Shown here: one piece after another, positions 36,701-47,942 of the stretch
How the letters are laid out: every line of letters starts with the position of its first letter
How positions within the stretch are numbered: the first letter of the stretch is position 1
Origin: Trifolium pratense
Lineage: Eukaryota; Streptophyta; Magnoliopsida; Fabales; Fabaceae
DNA: 64,000 bases
Reading direction: 5' to 3'
Assembly (NCBI RefSeq): GCF_020283565.1
Contig: NC_060064.1
Location: 7,864,266-7,928,265 of the forward strand
Translations under genes and position numbers: made by a program
Notes under the pieces: model-generated
Database searches by the model: none
What the model saw: only the letters and a program-made list of their open reading frames with translations
Told to the model about the DNA's origin: nothing

Positions 36701-39700
36701 TATATTGCACTTAAGTGCAATTCTGACTCCAGCAGGTTTATAGAGTATTGGGTTCCTGCCCAGCTTTCTAGTTTGCAGCTTGAGCAGTATTGTTCATTGC
36801 TGCTTTCAAACTCATTGTCGTTATGCTCAGGCCCGAAGCCTGCCTCCGTTGATGCCCTTGGCGAGCTTATTATCTCAACAAGGAAGGTAGGCATGATAAG
36901 AAACGGATAAGCTGAAACTTCATATACAGAATTTTGGTTGTCACGTTTAGTTAAATTTTCCTTTCATGATTAATATTTATTCAACTTTTATAAAACCAAT
37001 AGCTCTAAATGTATAGTCAATAGGACTCATAGTCACACATGTGTTGTTGTTTACAGTGCTGCAACCATCCTTATCTCCTCAACAAGTCACTGCATGATGT
37101 AGTCACTAGAGGTCTTCCTGTTGAAGAACATCTTGATATTGGAATAAAAGCAAGTGGAAAATTGCAACTTCTTGAAAAGATCCTTTTTGAAGCTAAACAT
37201 CGTGAGCTAAGAGTGATAATATTATTTCAGGTAATTACCTATCGAGGTCCTGTGGTTTTTTGTTTGTTTGTTTGTCTTATTTATTGTATTTCTGCGAGTT
37301 TGTTCATTTCATGTTATATTGAGTAAGAGCTTTGATGCTGATTTCTTAGCTGTGCTAAGATGCAGTGTTTCCTCATTAAGACAGATCATGTTGATCATGT
37401 GTAATTATTTAAAGCACAGGCCACATACATTATTGATTATGTAGTTGTCAGTTGTCACGAACAATTATTAGTGTTTGCTTGATGTTCTATTAACTTATCC
37501 ATAGTTTCTTCGTCTTTCCCCCTCTTTTGTATATAAATGTTTTGGCTCTTTATCTATTTTCACGAGTTGTTGTTAAGGCTGAAGGCTCCTTATGTCCTAT
37601 ATCAGACATAAAATTCCGGTTTTATGATGTAAATAGTTTATGTCTACTAAGTTTGGTTAGTTTAAGGATAGTAGGTCAAAACTTAGGGGTTGCTCTATAG
37701 GTTCTGTTTAAATTTGTAATAGTTCTGTTTATACTACTGGATAATTCAGGTGTTGAATTGGAGAACAATACACAAGAAAACTGCACCTATGTTTTGTCCT
37801 AGTTGAAAATCATTGATTATATGTTTGTGGTTTTTGAACATTGCCTTAGTATTTGATATTAAAAAAATAATCAAAATAATTAGCTATGACTCTATTATAT
37901 GATGCTGATTTATCACATAATCCAACTTCTTAGAAATAATGCTGGGAGGTCTGATAGAATCAGTGGCTTTTCAGCATTTGTTTATTTTTGCTGAGAAAGT
38001 AGGGAGGCTTTGACAGACATGTAATAACATTGTATCCTCCTATTCTGATTCTTACTGAATTTTCAATATGTAATTTTGAAGTTGAATGTCAGATATCAAA
38101 TGGAATTGCTTTGTCTGTTACAGTGATATATGTGATATGAATCTAAGAACTTGGAGCAGTGTCTCATACTTTGGCAATCATATTACTTTGTTAACCTTGT
38201 TTATCTTGGTGAATGGTTATTGAGTTCAGAAATAGTGTCTATAATTGTATACTCACCTTGCGAATGTATGGATTTATGTAAGGCTTCTTTTTGTTATCAT
38301 TTGTGCTTCCTGTCAAAGGGCTAGAGATTTGAGAATTTCTGTTCTCGTCAAAACTAAGCATTACATTCTGTTATCTGTATCTTCATGATTAAATATTGGT
38401 GTTTTTCTATGTTCTCAAGGATTTAATTAGTTGTTTCTTTCCTTTTTTTTTTCCAATAAAAACTTCAGTCTAGTGGTGGTTCTGGATCAATTGGAGATAT
38501 TTTGGATGATGTTCTTCTTCAGAGATTTGGAAATGACTGTTATGTAAGATACGGTTGTGGGTACGTTCCTTCCAAGGCTCAAGCTGCTCTGGACACATTT
38601 AATGATCGAGAAAGTGGAAAATTCGTTTTCTTGATAGAGAGCCGTGCTTGTCATCCAAGCATTAAACTGTCATCTGTTGATATTATTATATCATTTGACA
38701 GTGGTTTGGACATGCAAAATGACATAAAATGCATACAAAAAATGTCATTCAGCTCAAAGTTAAAAAAGATAACAGTTTTGAGATTGTACTCGTGCTTCAC
38801 TGTTGAAGAAAAGGTTCTAATGCTTGCAAAAGAGGGTATAGCTCTTGTATCCAACAAAAGAAAGAAAGAACATATGCAGTTAGTTAACCAGAGTACATAT
38901 CACACCCTTCTAAAATGGGGGGCCTCTTATCTGTTCAGTAAGCTTGATGACTTACATGGAAGTGGCACCTCGGTCTCTGCTTCAGACATCTCCAATCAGT
39001 CAAATCTAAATGATGTAATCTGTGAATTATCATCCAAACTGGTTTGTGATAGCGGTGGCACTGATTCTCACAGACAGTCATTCATATCGAGAGTAGAGCA
39101 GAATGGAGGGGAATATGTAAGGAACATTTCATTGCTAGGAGAAAGAGAAATGAAGAAATTAGGCAATGAAACACATACTTTTTCCTGGAGTGATCTCCTC
39201 CAAGGAAGGAATCCTCGCTGGAAGTTTTTATCTGCTTCGTCTCAAAGGAACAGAAAAACAGTTGAATATTTTCATCACACAGTAAAAGGATCCGAAAATG
39301 AAAATGATGCCATTATAAGAAAGAAAAGGACAAAGTCCACGGATGGTGTTTATCCCATAGGAAAGAACGCGTCCAAGGATATTGTAGATCCTGAGGAGAG
39401 GAAAATCACCAAGGATAATGTTGACCCCAAACGAAGGAAGGTGTCCAAGGGAAGGAACGTGTCCACGGATGTTGTTGATTCCAAACATCTGAAAAAAAAG
39501 AGGAAGAATAAGAAGAGTCGAAGTGCTGATAAAAGCAAATGCAAATTGAATGGTACTAATGAATTTCTTTAACTTTCGTGGTCTTTTATTCATTTATTTA
39601 TTTAATTCACACAGGTAATAGGATTGTGTTTTCTAACAAATTTGACTCCATAACATATCCTTTGACCAATGAAATGACAGGAGCAGCTGCAATGACTAAA

Positions 39701-42700
39701 CAAATTCCAAATCAAAAGAAACTGCCGGACATGCCCAAGAGCAACAAACTCCTGTCAAAGCCTGATATATCTATATCACGTCTCTGTGATGTTCTACACT
39801 TTCCGGTAGGGTCTCAATATATACTTCAGTAACCTTTACTTGAATATAAATGATTTTGCTTTTATGTGAAAACTTTCATAGTAGTTACTATTGGATTTAT
39901 CTCAAGAAAATGATGGAGCGGGAAAATATTATGTGCTCCATCTGGGTAGTCTTCTATGGGACACAGGAAGTTTTGAATAAATGAAGGACATGAGCTTAAA
40001 TAGTAGGAGGGATTTAGGGGAGGGTCATTTGAATTGTTAGTCATAAAATAGAACAATGGTTCAGTTGTTAAAGGAGAAAGCAACCGTGAAAGTGAGACCC
40101 CTCTAAAGAAAATTCTCTCCTTTTCTGGTCAGATTCATTTAATAAAATTTGATTTGTTTGCTCGTTCATTTCCGGTTTCCCTAGAATTCTCAGCTTTCGC
40201 ACTCATTCATGGGTTCTGGTTTATTAGTAAAAGAGGTAACTTTATTTGGATGAAAGAACTTTGAAGTAGGATAACTTGTATGGTCACTTAACTACTAAAT
40301 GACAGATTGCTTGGAAGCAGCTGCGCTTTCTATTACACCAGCACCAGTTTATATTGATTACATTATCTATGTAATAGTTGCCGACATATTTTAATCATTA
40401 GACTATAATGATTTATATTTCAATGACACTAGAAAAATGGTTTTGTGGATTTTTCCTGATCACTTGGTTTCATTTCATATATGCAGGAAAATGACAAGGT
40501 TGTCGCCATGAAGATTCTTGAGCATGTATTCGAACATTATGACATTGATTGCCTGGAAGATTCTACAGTGCAGGCATTTGAAATATCTGTGGTTAGTATT
40601 ACTCTTTTTGACTTCTTGCTAGCTTCTCTGTATTTGTTTGTTTGAGATCCTCAGTTGCTCATAAAAGAAAATGTGACTGAAACACGGGTTGGTTAGAACC
40701 AGTGAGTCCGTCTTTGTGCAAACTTTTTATAGTTTCTCCTTATTTTTGCCTTATTTTCTACCTTAAGAATAGGGAAATCTGTTGTGTGTGAAGTTGCGAA
40801 TTACGAAAGTGTTGTTCACTACAGTTATGGTCATTTTATTGACTGATTTAATGTTACTCATAGGGATTTACTGGGGGCCATATGATTGACGAAGTATGTT
40901 TGTAGAATCCCTCTAGCAAAATTGGGATCAATTGATACAATGCTTCAACCTACAGCCTTTTTCTCATGCATCATACTCTGTCCTCTCACCCTCTCGCAAA
41001 CTCTTATTTTTCAACTAATTTTTCAATTTGGTATCCAAGAGGCACTATCCACCCCGAAAGCTAGGTTGTACCCTAGCTTTGTTAAAAGAAAAAAAATAGT
41101 AAAAATAATTCCAGCAATCCCCGAAGAGGTTGATCTTTATTGTTGCATTTTCTTTCATGTTTTTTTTTGGGCTTCAGATCAAAGTGTATGGTTGATAACA
41201 AATCACATTGCAGTTCAAAACCTTTATTGTGCCCAATTTGTTGCAACAGGTGTTTTGTATTGCACATTTTTTTTGTCTATGCATGTTATTTATTTGAGCA
41301 TTTGCATGCTTTGATATTACTTGTTTAATGAAATAAATTAAGCATTGTGTTATAGTTGTGTAATGAAATGTGCATCTCCAGTGTTGGCTAGCAGCTTCTT
41401 TGTTGAAACACAAGATTGATAGGAAATATTCACTTGATCTTGCAAAAAGGCACTTGAATTTCAATTGCACGGAGGAAGAAGCCACCGATGTTTACAATTC
41501 ACTGCAAGAGTGTAAGGAAGACATTTCAAGCTGTTTACAAAATGAACTTTGTGCTGAGAAAAGTAATATAAATGGTACTTCAAGCTCCACGACACGTGAG
41601 CTGCAACGTTCGGTAGAGGAGGAGAAGCAAAAGGGTTTTCAGCATCCAAGTGTTTCAAATCTTGTGAAATCTGCCACAAATGAACCCGATCTTCCAAGAA
41701 AATCTCCTACAACAGTGCTATTTTCACAAGACCAGATTTATACAGAAAACTTCCATAACGAACCTTATATGACTCATGAAATTTCTACATCTCAAACGAC
41801 CCCTGGTAGTTTGCCTGTGGAAGCAGATGCTACTTCCATGGAATTGGAATCTGATGCAGATGAGAGAATAAATGCCGTGAACTTGGTAGCAGCTGAAGTT
41901 TCACATCTTGAGAACCGGAATATATTCCCCAATTCAAGTAATGATTTCAATAATGTCAATCCTGTAACAGGTTCTTTGGAAAGACAGAGTCCCATTGTAG
42001 GTTCAGATATTACACAATCTGATATCAGAGTTTTTGAAGATCCTCAAACTTTAATTAATCAAGTGATTGACATTGACAATTCTATGAATATATCAACTAA
42101 TCTTGCACAACTTCACAATGTTGAGACAGATACCGTAACTTGTGATAGAACTGCTGTTCCCGAGGTCAGACATTGGGGCAGTATAGTGAGTCCTGTATGT
42201 GGTGAGTCAACCACTTCAGAGTTTGCTGAGTGTCCTTTACCATATAGGCAACGATCACATGCAAATTTAATGCCATTGCCACAGGTTAGTAAATTTTGGT
42301 TCTATTCTGTAGTGTTTTATTGATAATCTGTGTTGGTACTCCGGTGAACTTCCTGGCAAAACATTTTAAAGTTAAATATGGACTATTCATTTTCTTCTAT
42401 TGTGTAGCATGTGATGTTTTCATTCCAATAATTTACACCTGTTTCTTGTACCTTCCAGTCGTTGTCGGCTAGTCCATCTTTTATGGAGGACTTATCTCGT
42501 ACAGTCATGCCCAGATTTGCAAATCATAATTGTCTTCGTGAATCTGTAGAAATATTGCAACCACTGTATGAACCTGTTGAACTGGTTGACACTCCCTCGC
42601 CTGTGACTTTGCAACCCTACAGTTATGCGCCTGGGAATGGAAATGCTTCTCATGTTCCTCACAACATTACTAATTCTGGATATATGAACAGGGATCCTTT

Positions 42701-43107
42701 TCTAGCTCATTATTTGACATCTCAAATGCCCTATGTTGCCAACCCAAACACACTACTATTTGAAATGGAGAGAATACAAAAAATGAATGAAGAAGCTGTC
42801 AAGACCTATGAGGAAAAAGTATGAGCAATAATCCCTTTCATTTGTCCCGTAATTTTTAAATATTGTCTTTGGGTACTGCAACTTGCTACTTTCAACTTAC
42901 ATTCTGTTTATTCATAACCAGAAATTGCAGCTGCAGTCTGACTACGAAAAGGAGGTTGAAATGTTACGTGCAAAACACTATACGTTGCTTCAGAATGTCG
43001 ATACTGCAGCAGCATTGAAGAAAGTTGAACTTGAGGCACAGAGAGATATTGTATTCAGGAATATGATATTAGCTGACGTTTGGAGCCGAACTGATAGTAT
43101 TTGCTAA
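27711..43107 (+). CDS. MOM1-like: MOM1-like chromatin silencing protein (PHD, two chromodomains, degenerate SNF2)
   Basis: Sixteen coding exons can be joined with phase kept: 27711-27737, 28429-28571, 29107-29297, 29408-29532, 33712-33999, 34986-35135, 35945-36196, 36351-36494, 36593-36886, 37057-37230, 38469-39552, 39615-39805, 40487-40591, 41382-42284, 42459-42818, 42922-43107 (1538 residues). Domains: PHD finger about 47-90 (CHKC...HPSC...HCIRC); chromodomains about 106-162 and 200-250; a SNF2-like region about 270-740 with IIIDECQ at 405-411 in place of DEAH and no GKT Walker A, ending with a helicase-C remnant (RYGCGYVPSKAQAALDTFND). A Lys-rich linker follows about 890-950, then the MOM1-type block WLAASLLKHKID near 1058 and a final coiled coil (about 1465-1538) like the CMM2 dimer motif. 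Arabidopsis MOM1 silences transposons without ATPase activity; the dead motor here fits that. CHD3/PICKLE is excluded by the motor decay and C-terminal motifs. Intron 29533-33711 carries an LTR element. Confidence 0.88.
29727..30096 (+). repeat. 5' LTR of the intronic element
   Basis: 370 bp, TGATAG...CTATCA. It contains a copy of the tail of the internal ORF (continued from the right LTR), so the coding region of the element overlaps its LTR. Confidence 0.93.
30098..30113 (+). other. Primer-binding site of the intronic element
   Basis: ttggtatcgagagcct starts one base after the LTR and resembles the initiator Met-tRNA 3' end complement (TGGTATCAGAGC) with one insertion-type difference. Confidence 0.7.
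30112..31683 (+). pseudogene. Element ORF, first part: gag-like N-terminus without pol
   Basis: One frame is open from the primer site to 31683 apart from a single TGA at 30829-30831. The N-terminus (RVDALEQRMSKAEVAVEQL) is a coiled coil of the kind found at the start of gypsy gag proteins. A basic run (RRNRRRRRPRGR), an acidic/Trp patch and proline repeats (RVPPPKPPVGDLL, then VPLPKPPDPENYG) follow. The later part is hydrophobic with one or two possible membrane segments (VFVLLLGIIGF). I see no CCHC knuckle and no protease. Frame then passes to the next ORF near 31555. Confidence 0.65.
31557..32879 (+). pseudogene. Element ORF, second part with chromodomain-like tail
   Basis: A 440-codon open frame overlapping the end of the previous one by frameshift (in-frame residues LLEADSTSSQQWDPGDQVWF appear where the other frame becomes anomalous). 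The body is hydrophobic and unfamiliar. The C-terminal 100 residues (LPEGLPEIWRLDKELEEAL, then VLVKGRRLHTFQNSWEHV, then FSGFLLEDKENFEGGG) are arranged like the integrase C-terminal chromodomain of Ty3/gypsy chromoviruses. The stop at 32877-32879 lies inside the right LTR, as in some chromoviruses. This suggests a gypsy derivative whose pol was replaced by other sequence. Confidence 0.6.
32756..33125 (+). repeat. 3' LTR of the intronic element
   Basis: 370 bp, same ends as the left LTR, followed directly by the TAAAC duplication. Confidence 0.93.
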
Positions 43108-44235
43108 AGAGATTTGCAGCACAATGCACATACCATGGTATGGATTGTCCTTAAGGTATGTCCGTGGAAAACCCAAGTACAAAATTCTTCATTTTATATT
43201 CAAATGTTAATTAGACATCTTGATAGTGTCATTTACTAGCTTATGGAACAATTGTTTAAAAACAAAAGTAATGATTTTCACGTGTCTCAATTAGGCTCTC
43301 CAAAATAAAGGAGATATTAGTGTTGTAACCATGGAAGTAATTTTATGCTAATAATTACTTCATTGATGATGGTATTACAATACCCGTCAATCATTAAGAA
43401 AGAGCTGGTGGACTATTGAGGCTGAAAAACTGCTTTTGGCACTGTCCTCTAATTTCTTATAGTATTGATTTACCTTATATTCTCTTTATTAACCATTAGG
43501 AGGGAGTGTCAGACCGTGTGTTGTTGACACTCGTCTTTTAATATTATCACTCATTTTCATGCATATGTTACTCTTAAATCATAATTGTTCTTCCTACTGA
43601 TTATTTCCCCCCTCTGCAGTGGCAATGCCTTAGCTGCGCTAGCTCTCATGTATCAATGCACCATATCTCTGATTTTACTGCTCAAAGACTTGAACAATTT
43701 TTTGAAACATCCATCCATAGTTCACCATCCTTGTCCACTCCAGCGATGGTGGTTAATCAATCCCGCAGCAACCAAGGATTCAGGTGAGCTATTGGTTCGG
43801 AATTAGTTCAATTGCAACATTAGTGACAAGTAGAAATCACCGGCAAAACATAGTGATAGGTTGTACAAATCAAGTTCAGTCACTTTACCTGGTTGATGTA
43901 CTTTGTATAGAGTTCTTAATTAATGGAAGTCATATGGTGCAATTACTGTCAATAGTTGTCTTTAAGACAGTGGATTAGGGTATTAGAATGATTAATAGCC
44001 ATTACCTACTTGCTTGGAGACTAAAAAAGATTTTTAAGAAAAGGTAGAAATTTATATCAGAGCTATATGATATATTATATAGTTCAATAGTTGCACTGAA
44101 ACCTTCCATAAACAACTGAAATTTTATTACAGAAGTAAATTACAAGTTTTACTTTGACTATTAGAACACTCAAATGAAGCTTTTCACACAAATTTTCAAA
44201 AGGTCTGACATACCTAATGATTATTGCAACACATT
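43108..44235 (+). other. 3' region of MOM1-like gene and intergenic DNA to PAL
   Basis: After the TAA at 43105-43107 the sequence still shows exon-like stretches: a donor-like 'aag|gtatgtcc' near 43156, and at 43618 an acceptor ctctgcag followed by a frame with HHISDFTAQRLEQFFE that resembles coding sequence. This may be the 3' UTR or remnants of a longer C-terminus. The 44100-44235 part is homologous to the 3' flank of the second PAL gene at 61640-61760. Confidence 0.45.
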
Positions 44236-44241
44236 TTTTTG

Positions 44242-44345
44242 AGCTTGACCTAGTGGCCAACACACACTGGGAAGGGGAAAATGTGATTCATGGGTTCGAA
44301 TCCCCACCCACACACAAACACACAAATGTCCCTTGCAACACTGCC
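44242..44345 (+). repeat. SINE-like insertion in PAL 3' flank
   Basis: Box A-like 'ttgacctagtggccaac' and box B 'gggttcgaatcccc' lie between near-identical flanks 'attattgcaac' and 'attattgcgac', a probable 11-bp target duplication. The second PAL copy lacks it at the equivalent place. Confidence 0.65.
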
Positions 44346-46689
44346 ATGGGGACAATTATTGCGACTCATAAAGTAAACATTTTAAACAGCAACCAATAAA
44401 GTTAACAAATTGGAAGAGGGACACCGTTCCACTCGCCTAAGCATTTAAGAAGAGGATCAATGATTTTTCCTTGACACATAGCTTTGAACAATTTATCACA
44501 CTCCTCGCCTGGTGAAATGGCCTTTTCTCCAGTTAGCAAACCAGTCCCCAACTCCTCCCTCACAAACTTGTAAAGTGGATAAGATCTGCATTCATTGATC
44601 TTGTTTGGAATTGTTGGATTTCCACTCTCATATGTAGCTCTTGCACTTTCAACCTCTTTTGGCAAGAGGATCTTCAACTCATCCTCAAAAGTTGCAATTT
44701 TTTGAAAGATGGATGTGTTCAAGTTCTTCTCACTTTCTCCATTTCCTAATGCATGATCCACCAACACTTGCCTGAGTTTTTGCATCAATGGGTATGTAGC
44801 ACTACAAGGATCATCAATATAGGCAAATACATGCTCCCTATCAACCACTTTTAACAAGTCTTTTTCACAGAATCTTGAAGGATGAAGTTCTCCATTGATA
44901 CCTATGTTAAGTGTCTTTTTTGCAACTTGGCATATAGTGCTCTTGACCGAGTTTTTCAAGTTCTCTTCCAAATGCCTTAAGTCAATTGCTTGACAAAGTG
45001 CAATTAAGAACGTGGAAGACATGAGCTTTAGAATCTCAATTGCTTCATTTGTTTTCCTAGCAGAAATCAAACCCAAAGAATTCACATCTTGGGTGTGTTG
45101 CCCAGCACTTTGAACATGGCTTGTAACTGGGTTTGCAAGATATTGTAGCTCAGAACAATAAGAAGCCATGGCACTTTCAGCTCCCTTCAAACCATAATCC
45201 AAGCTGGGATTTCTACTAGCAGAGAGATTTGAAGGCAACCCATTGTTGTAAAAATCATTGACAAGTTCCGAGAATTGGGCAAACATGAGTTTGCCAATTG
45301 ATGCAAGAGCCAAACGTGTATTGTCCATGGAAACTCCAATAGGTGTTCCTTGAAAATTTCCACCAGACAAAACCTCATTTCTTGAAACATCAATCAAAGG
45401 GTTGTCATTAACAGAGTTAATCTCTCTCTCAATTGACTTGGTAGAGAATCTAATGACTTCAATTAGAGGACCAAGCCATTGTGGTGAAGTTCTAAGTGCA
45501 TATCTATCTTGTTTTGGTTTTTGCAAAGGATCCATCTCATGCAATTTCTTAGCTTCTTTTACATAAGCACTTCCATCCAAAATGTGTTCCATAATAGCAG
45601 CAGCCTCAATTTGACCAGGATGGTGCTTCAACTTATGTGTCAAATGATCAGTAAATTCAGGTTTTCCTTGCATAACTTCAGCAAAAATTGCTGATAGAAC
45701 TTCAGACAACACAACCAATATGTTAGCCTCAAAGAGAACAATAGAAGCTAGACCGGAACCAACAACAGTGCCATTAACAAGGGCAAGGCCTTCTTTTGGT
45801 TGTAAGTCAAAAAATTCAGCATTGATACCAGCCAATTGAAAAGCTTCTTTTGCATTAAGTACTTCTCCAGAGGGTCCATGAGCTTTGGAATTCGGTCTTC
45901 CAATAAGCAAACCAGCAATGTAAGAAAGTGGGACTAAATCTCCTGAAGCTGTGATTGTACCACGAAGTGGTAAACATGGGGTGACATTGTTGTTAAGGAG
46001 CTTGGTTATGGCTTCTAAGATTTCAAATCTAATGCCTGAATAACCTTGGAGAAGTGTGTTGATTCTCACTAGCATAGCTGCTCTTGTTGCAGTTTGTGGC
46101 AGTGTGTTGCATGACTCGGTTCCATCGCCAAATATTCCTGAATTTGAAAACCTAATTAAGAAAAACAAGCATTTAGTATTATTGTTAACTATAAAAACTA
46201 ACCTTATTAGAAAAAAGAGACATTTGATGTGATAATAATATTGATTAATTAAAGTATTATATTATTATTGCAGGGGGTAATCTCAAAAAAAAAAAATTGC
46301 AGGGGGTAACGCAAAACTCTCATATTTTCCGGGGGGGTATAAAGCTATTTATCCTTAAATATTATAGCAAGTAAGGAATTTCCAAAAGCTATCATAACAG
46401 AAAATCAAATAATGCTACAAACAAAAAGAAATTGCTTAAACGAGATCTTATATAATTTTAAGTACTACCTTAAAGTTGAAATTTGTAAAAATATCATAGA
46501 ATTTTTTTTTTTGCATGTCAACGTCCTTGTAATTATCAACTAAACTTAGTTGTTCTTACATGAATTCTTTGTTTTCTCTGTTTTCTTCTTAACCGTTGCT
46601 TTTTTAGAAATAAATATTTTATTATTCAATTATTTACCCTTTCTTCAATAATGTTTTCTCTGTTTTTCAATGTTAAAATTGATACTCCA

Positions 46690-46795
46690 TCAAGCTATTA
46701 GGTTTGGTTTAGTGGTAAAAAATTTGAGTAATATGCATGAGATTTTAGCCTTTTAGGTTCAATCTTCATTGTCAATATTGTAAAAAAAAAATAGA
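46690..46795 (+). repeat. SINE-like repeat (family 3) in PAL intron
   Basis: 'aggtttggtttagtggtaaa' (box A-like) and 'taggttcaatct' (box B-like) end in an A run at 46780. A cleaner copy is at 57240. Confidence 0.5.
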
Positions 46796-46830
46796 ACCAA
46801 TAGGTGTACTGAGCAAGGATCCAAGTCATT

Positions 46831-47240
46831 TGTCACGGGCCAATAGAACCAAGTCCAAGAACGCGAAGCCCAAAATTGTGATCCATAAAGTTTAAATTAC
46901 ACAAAGGCGGGAAGCAGGAGATGGCGCCATGGACGATGAAAGCAGGGTGCAGCCAAAAAATCTTCATCTCCACTACTTCCCACCACGATGCACCAAGAGG
47001 AAGAAGGTCATCATCATCCCCACGATCCCCCATGGATATAGGCGATGGAAGGAAAAACCTCCCCGACATCAACGTACGACGGAGGGAGTGGTGGCCGAAA
47101 AATACGGCGTTTGAACTTGGAGAAGAAGGAATCTAAGGCCTATAAATAGCACTTCATATCATTTGTAAAGCTAATGGACTTTTGTTGGTCCAAACTTATG
47201 TAACTTGATCCTTGGATTATTAAGAATATAAATCCCCCTT
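46831..47240 (+). repeat. LTR-like segment in PAL intron
   Basis: The segment begins tgtcacgggcc, is unusually GC-rich for the region, has a TATA-like 'ctataaatagc' at 47140 and an A/T-rich end with 'aagaatataaat', the layout of a solo LTR. Neither the right end nor a target duplication could be fixed. Overlapping short frames on both strands are not recognised. Confidence 0.35.
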
Positions 47241-47244
47241 AAGT

Positions 47245-47392
47245 GTTCACCAGAACAGTAGGAACATCACATTATATAGGTAGGGCCGAAGTTCGAACCT
47301 CGGACACTCTTTTTTTTTTTGACTAAGGACATTCCACTTATCCACCTTAAAAGTGCAATTTCTAGCCACTAGACTACTGTCAAAATTTTTTT
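47245..47392 (+). repeat. tRNA-derived SINE (family 1) in PAL intron
   Basis: Contains the family body 'gaagttcgaacctcggacac', 'ccacttatccaccttaaaag' and the tail 'ctagccactagactactgtc'; an internal T run splits the body and the head is degraded. Confidence 0.65.
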
Positions 47393-47544
47393 TTAGCGAA
47401 TTTTGATTTTCATCCCTATAAAAAAACACACATGTTTTTATCTCCCAAAAATTGTCTGTTTTATTTTTAGTTCTTGATGTACAAAATTTTGACATTTTTT
47501 AAAAATAATATGGACTTATATATGATTAACATAATAATTATTTT

Positions 47545-47705
47545 TTTGGTTTCACCACCCGTTTAATCTGGTTTGAGAGTCAGATCTGGCATCAAGTGGT
47601 TCCAGGCTTTCAGCCCCTTCCTATCACAGTTGTGGGGGATCGAACCGTGGTCCTCTACCAAGTTCAACGTCAATTACAACTGAACCAACTAACAATTGGT
47701 CTGTT
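47545..47705 (-). repeat. tRNA-derived SINE (family 2), best copy
   Basis: On the minus strand: head 'ttgttagttggttcagttgt', box B 'cggttcgatccccc', body 'ctgaaagcctggaaccactt' and end 'accagattaaacgggtggtg' before an A-rich tail. It defines the family also seen at 22112 and 26089. Confidence 0.75.
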
Positions 47706-47796
47706 AACATAATATAAACACGTCTTAAACATAAAAAATTATAATATTGATATTAAAATGAACATAAATTGGTCACTAAACATATTTAACATGGCT

Positions 47797-47942
47797 AATA
47801 ACTAGAATTTTCACTTTTTAAGGTGAATAAGTTACAGGTGAGTGATAACCAAAAAAAGTTACAATTGAATGCATCATGATTCAAACTTTGGTCCCCACAT
47901 ATTACATGCAACGTCCTATCAACTGAGTTATACTCACAGAAA
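47797..47942 (-). repeat. tRNA-derived SINE (family 1) in PAL intron
   Basis: Minus-strand head 'gtgagtataactcagttgat' and the family body (ttattcaccttaaaaagtg) are recognisable, with a small insertion in the middle. Confidence 0.65.

Noticed and set aside
28429..38860. CHD3/PICKLE-type active remodeler
   Set aside because: PHD and chromodomains fit, but the ATP-binding motifs are absent and the C-terminal part matches MOM1-type motifs.
40886..41314. 142-codon frame inside an intron of the MOM1-like gene
   Set aside because: Hydrophobic low-complexity translation without family features, partly overlapping the true exon in another frame; treated as chance.
27711..43107. Reading the MOM1-like locus as two genes separated by the retrotransposon
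   Set aside because: Splice phases on both sides of 29533-33711 match, and the second chromodomain follows directly from the first, so it is one gene with an insertion in an intron.
46831..47240. Protein-coding gene from overlapping short frames on both strands
   Set aside because: Short, overlapping, unrelated frames in a GC-rich LTR-like block inside the PAL intron; no family resemblance.
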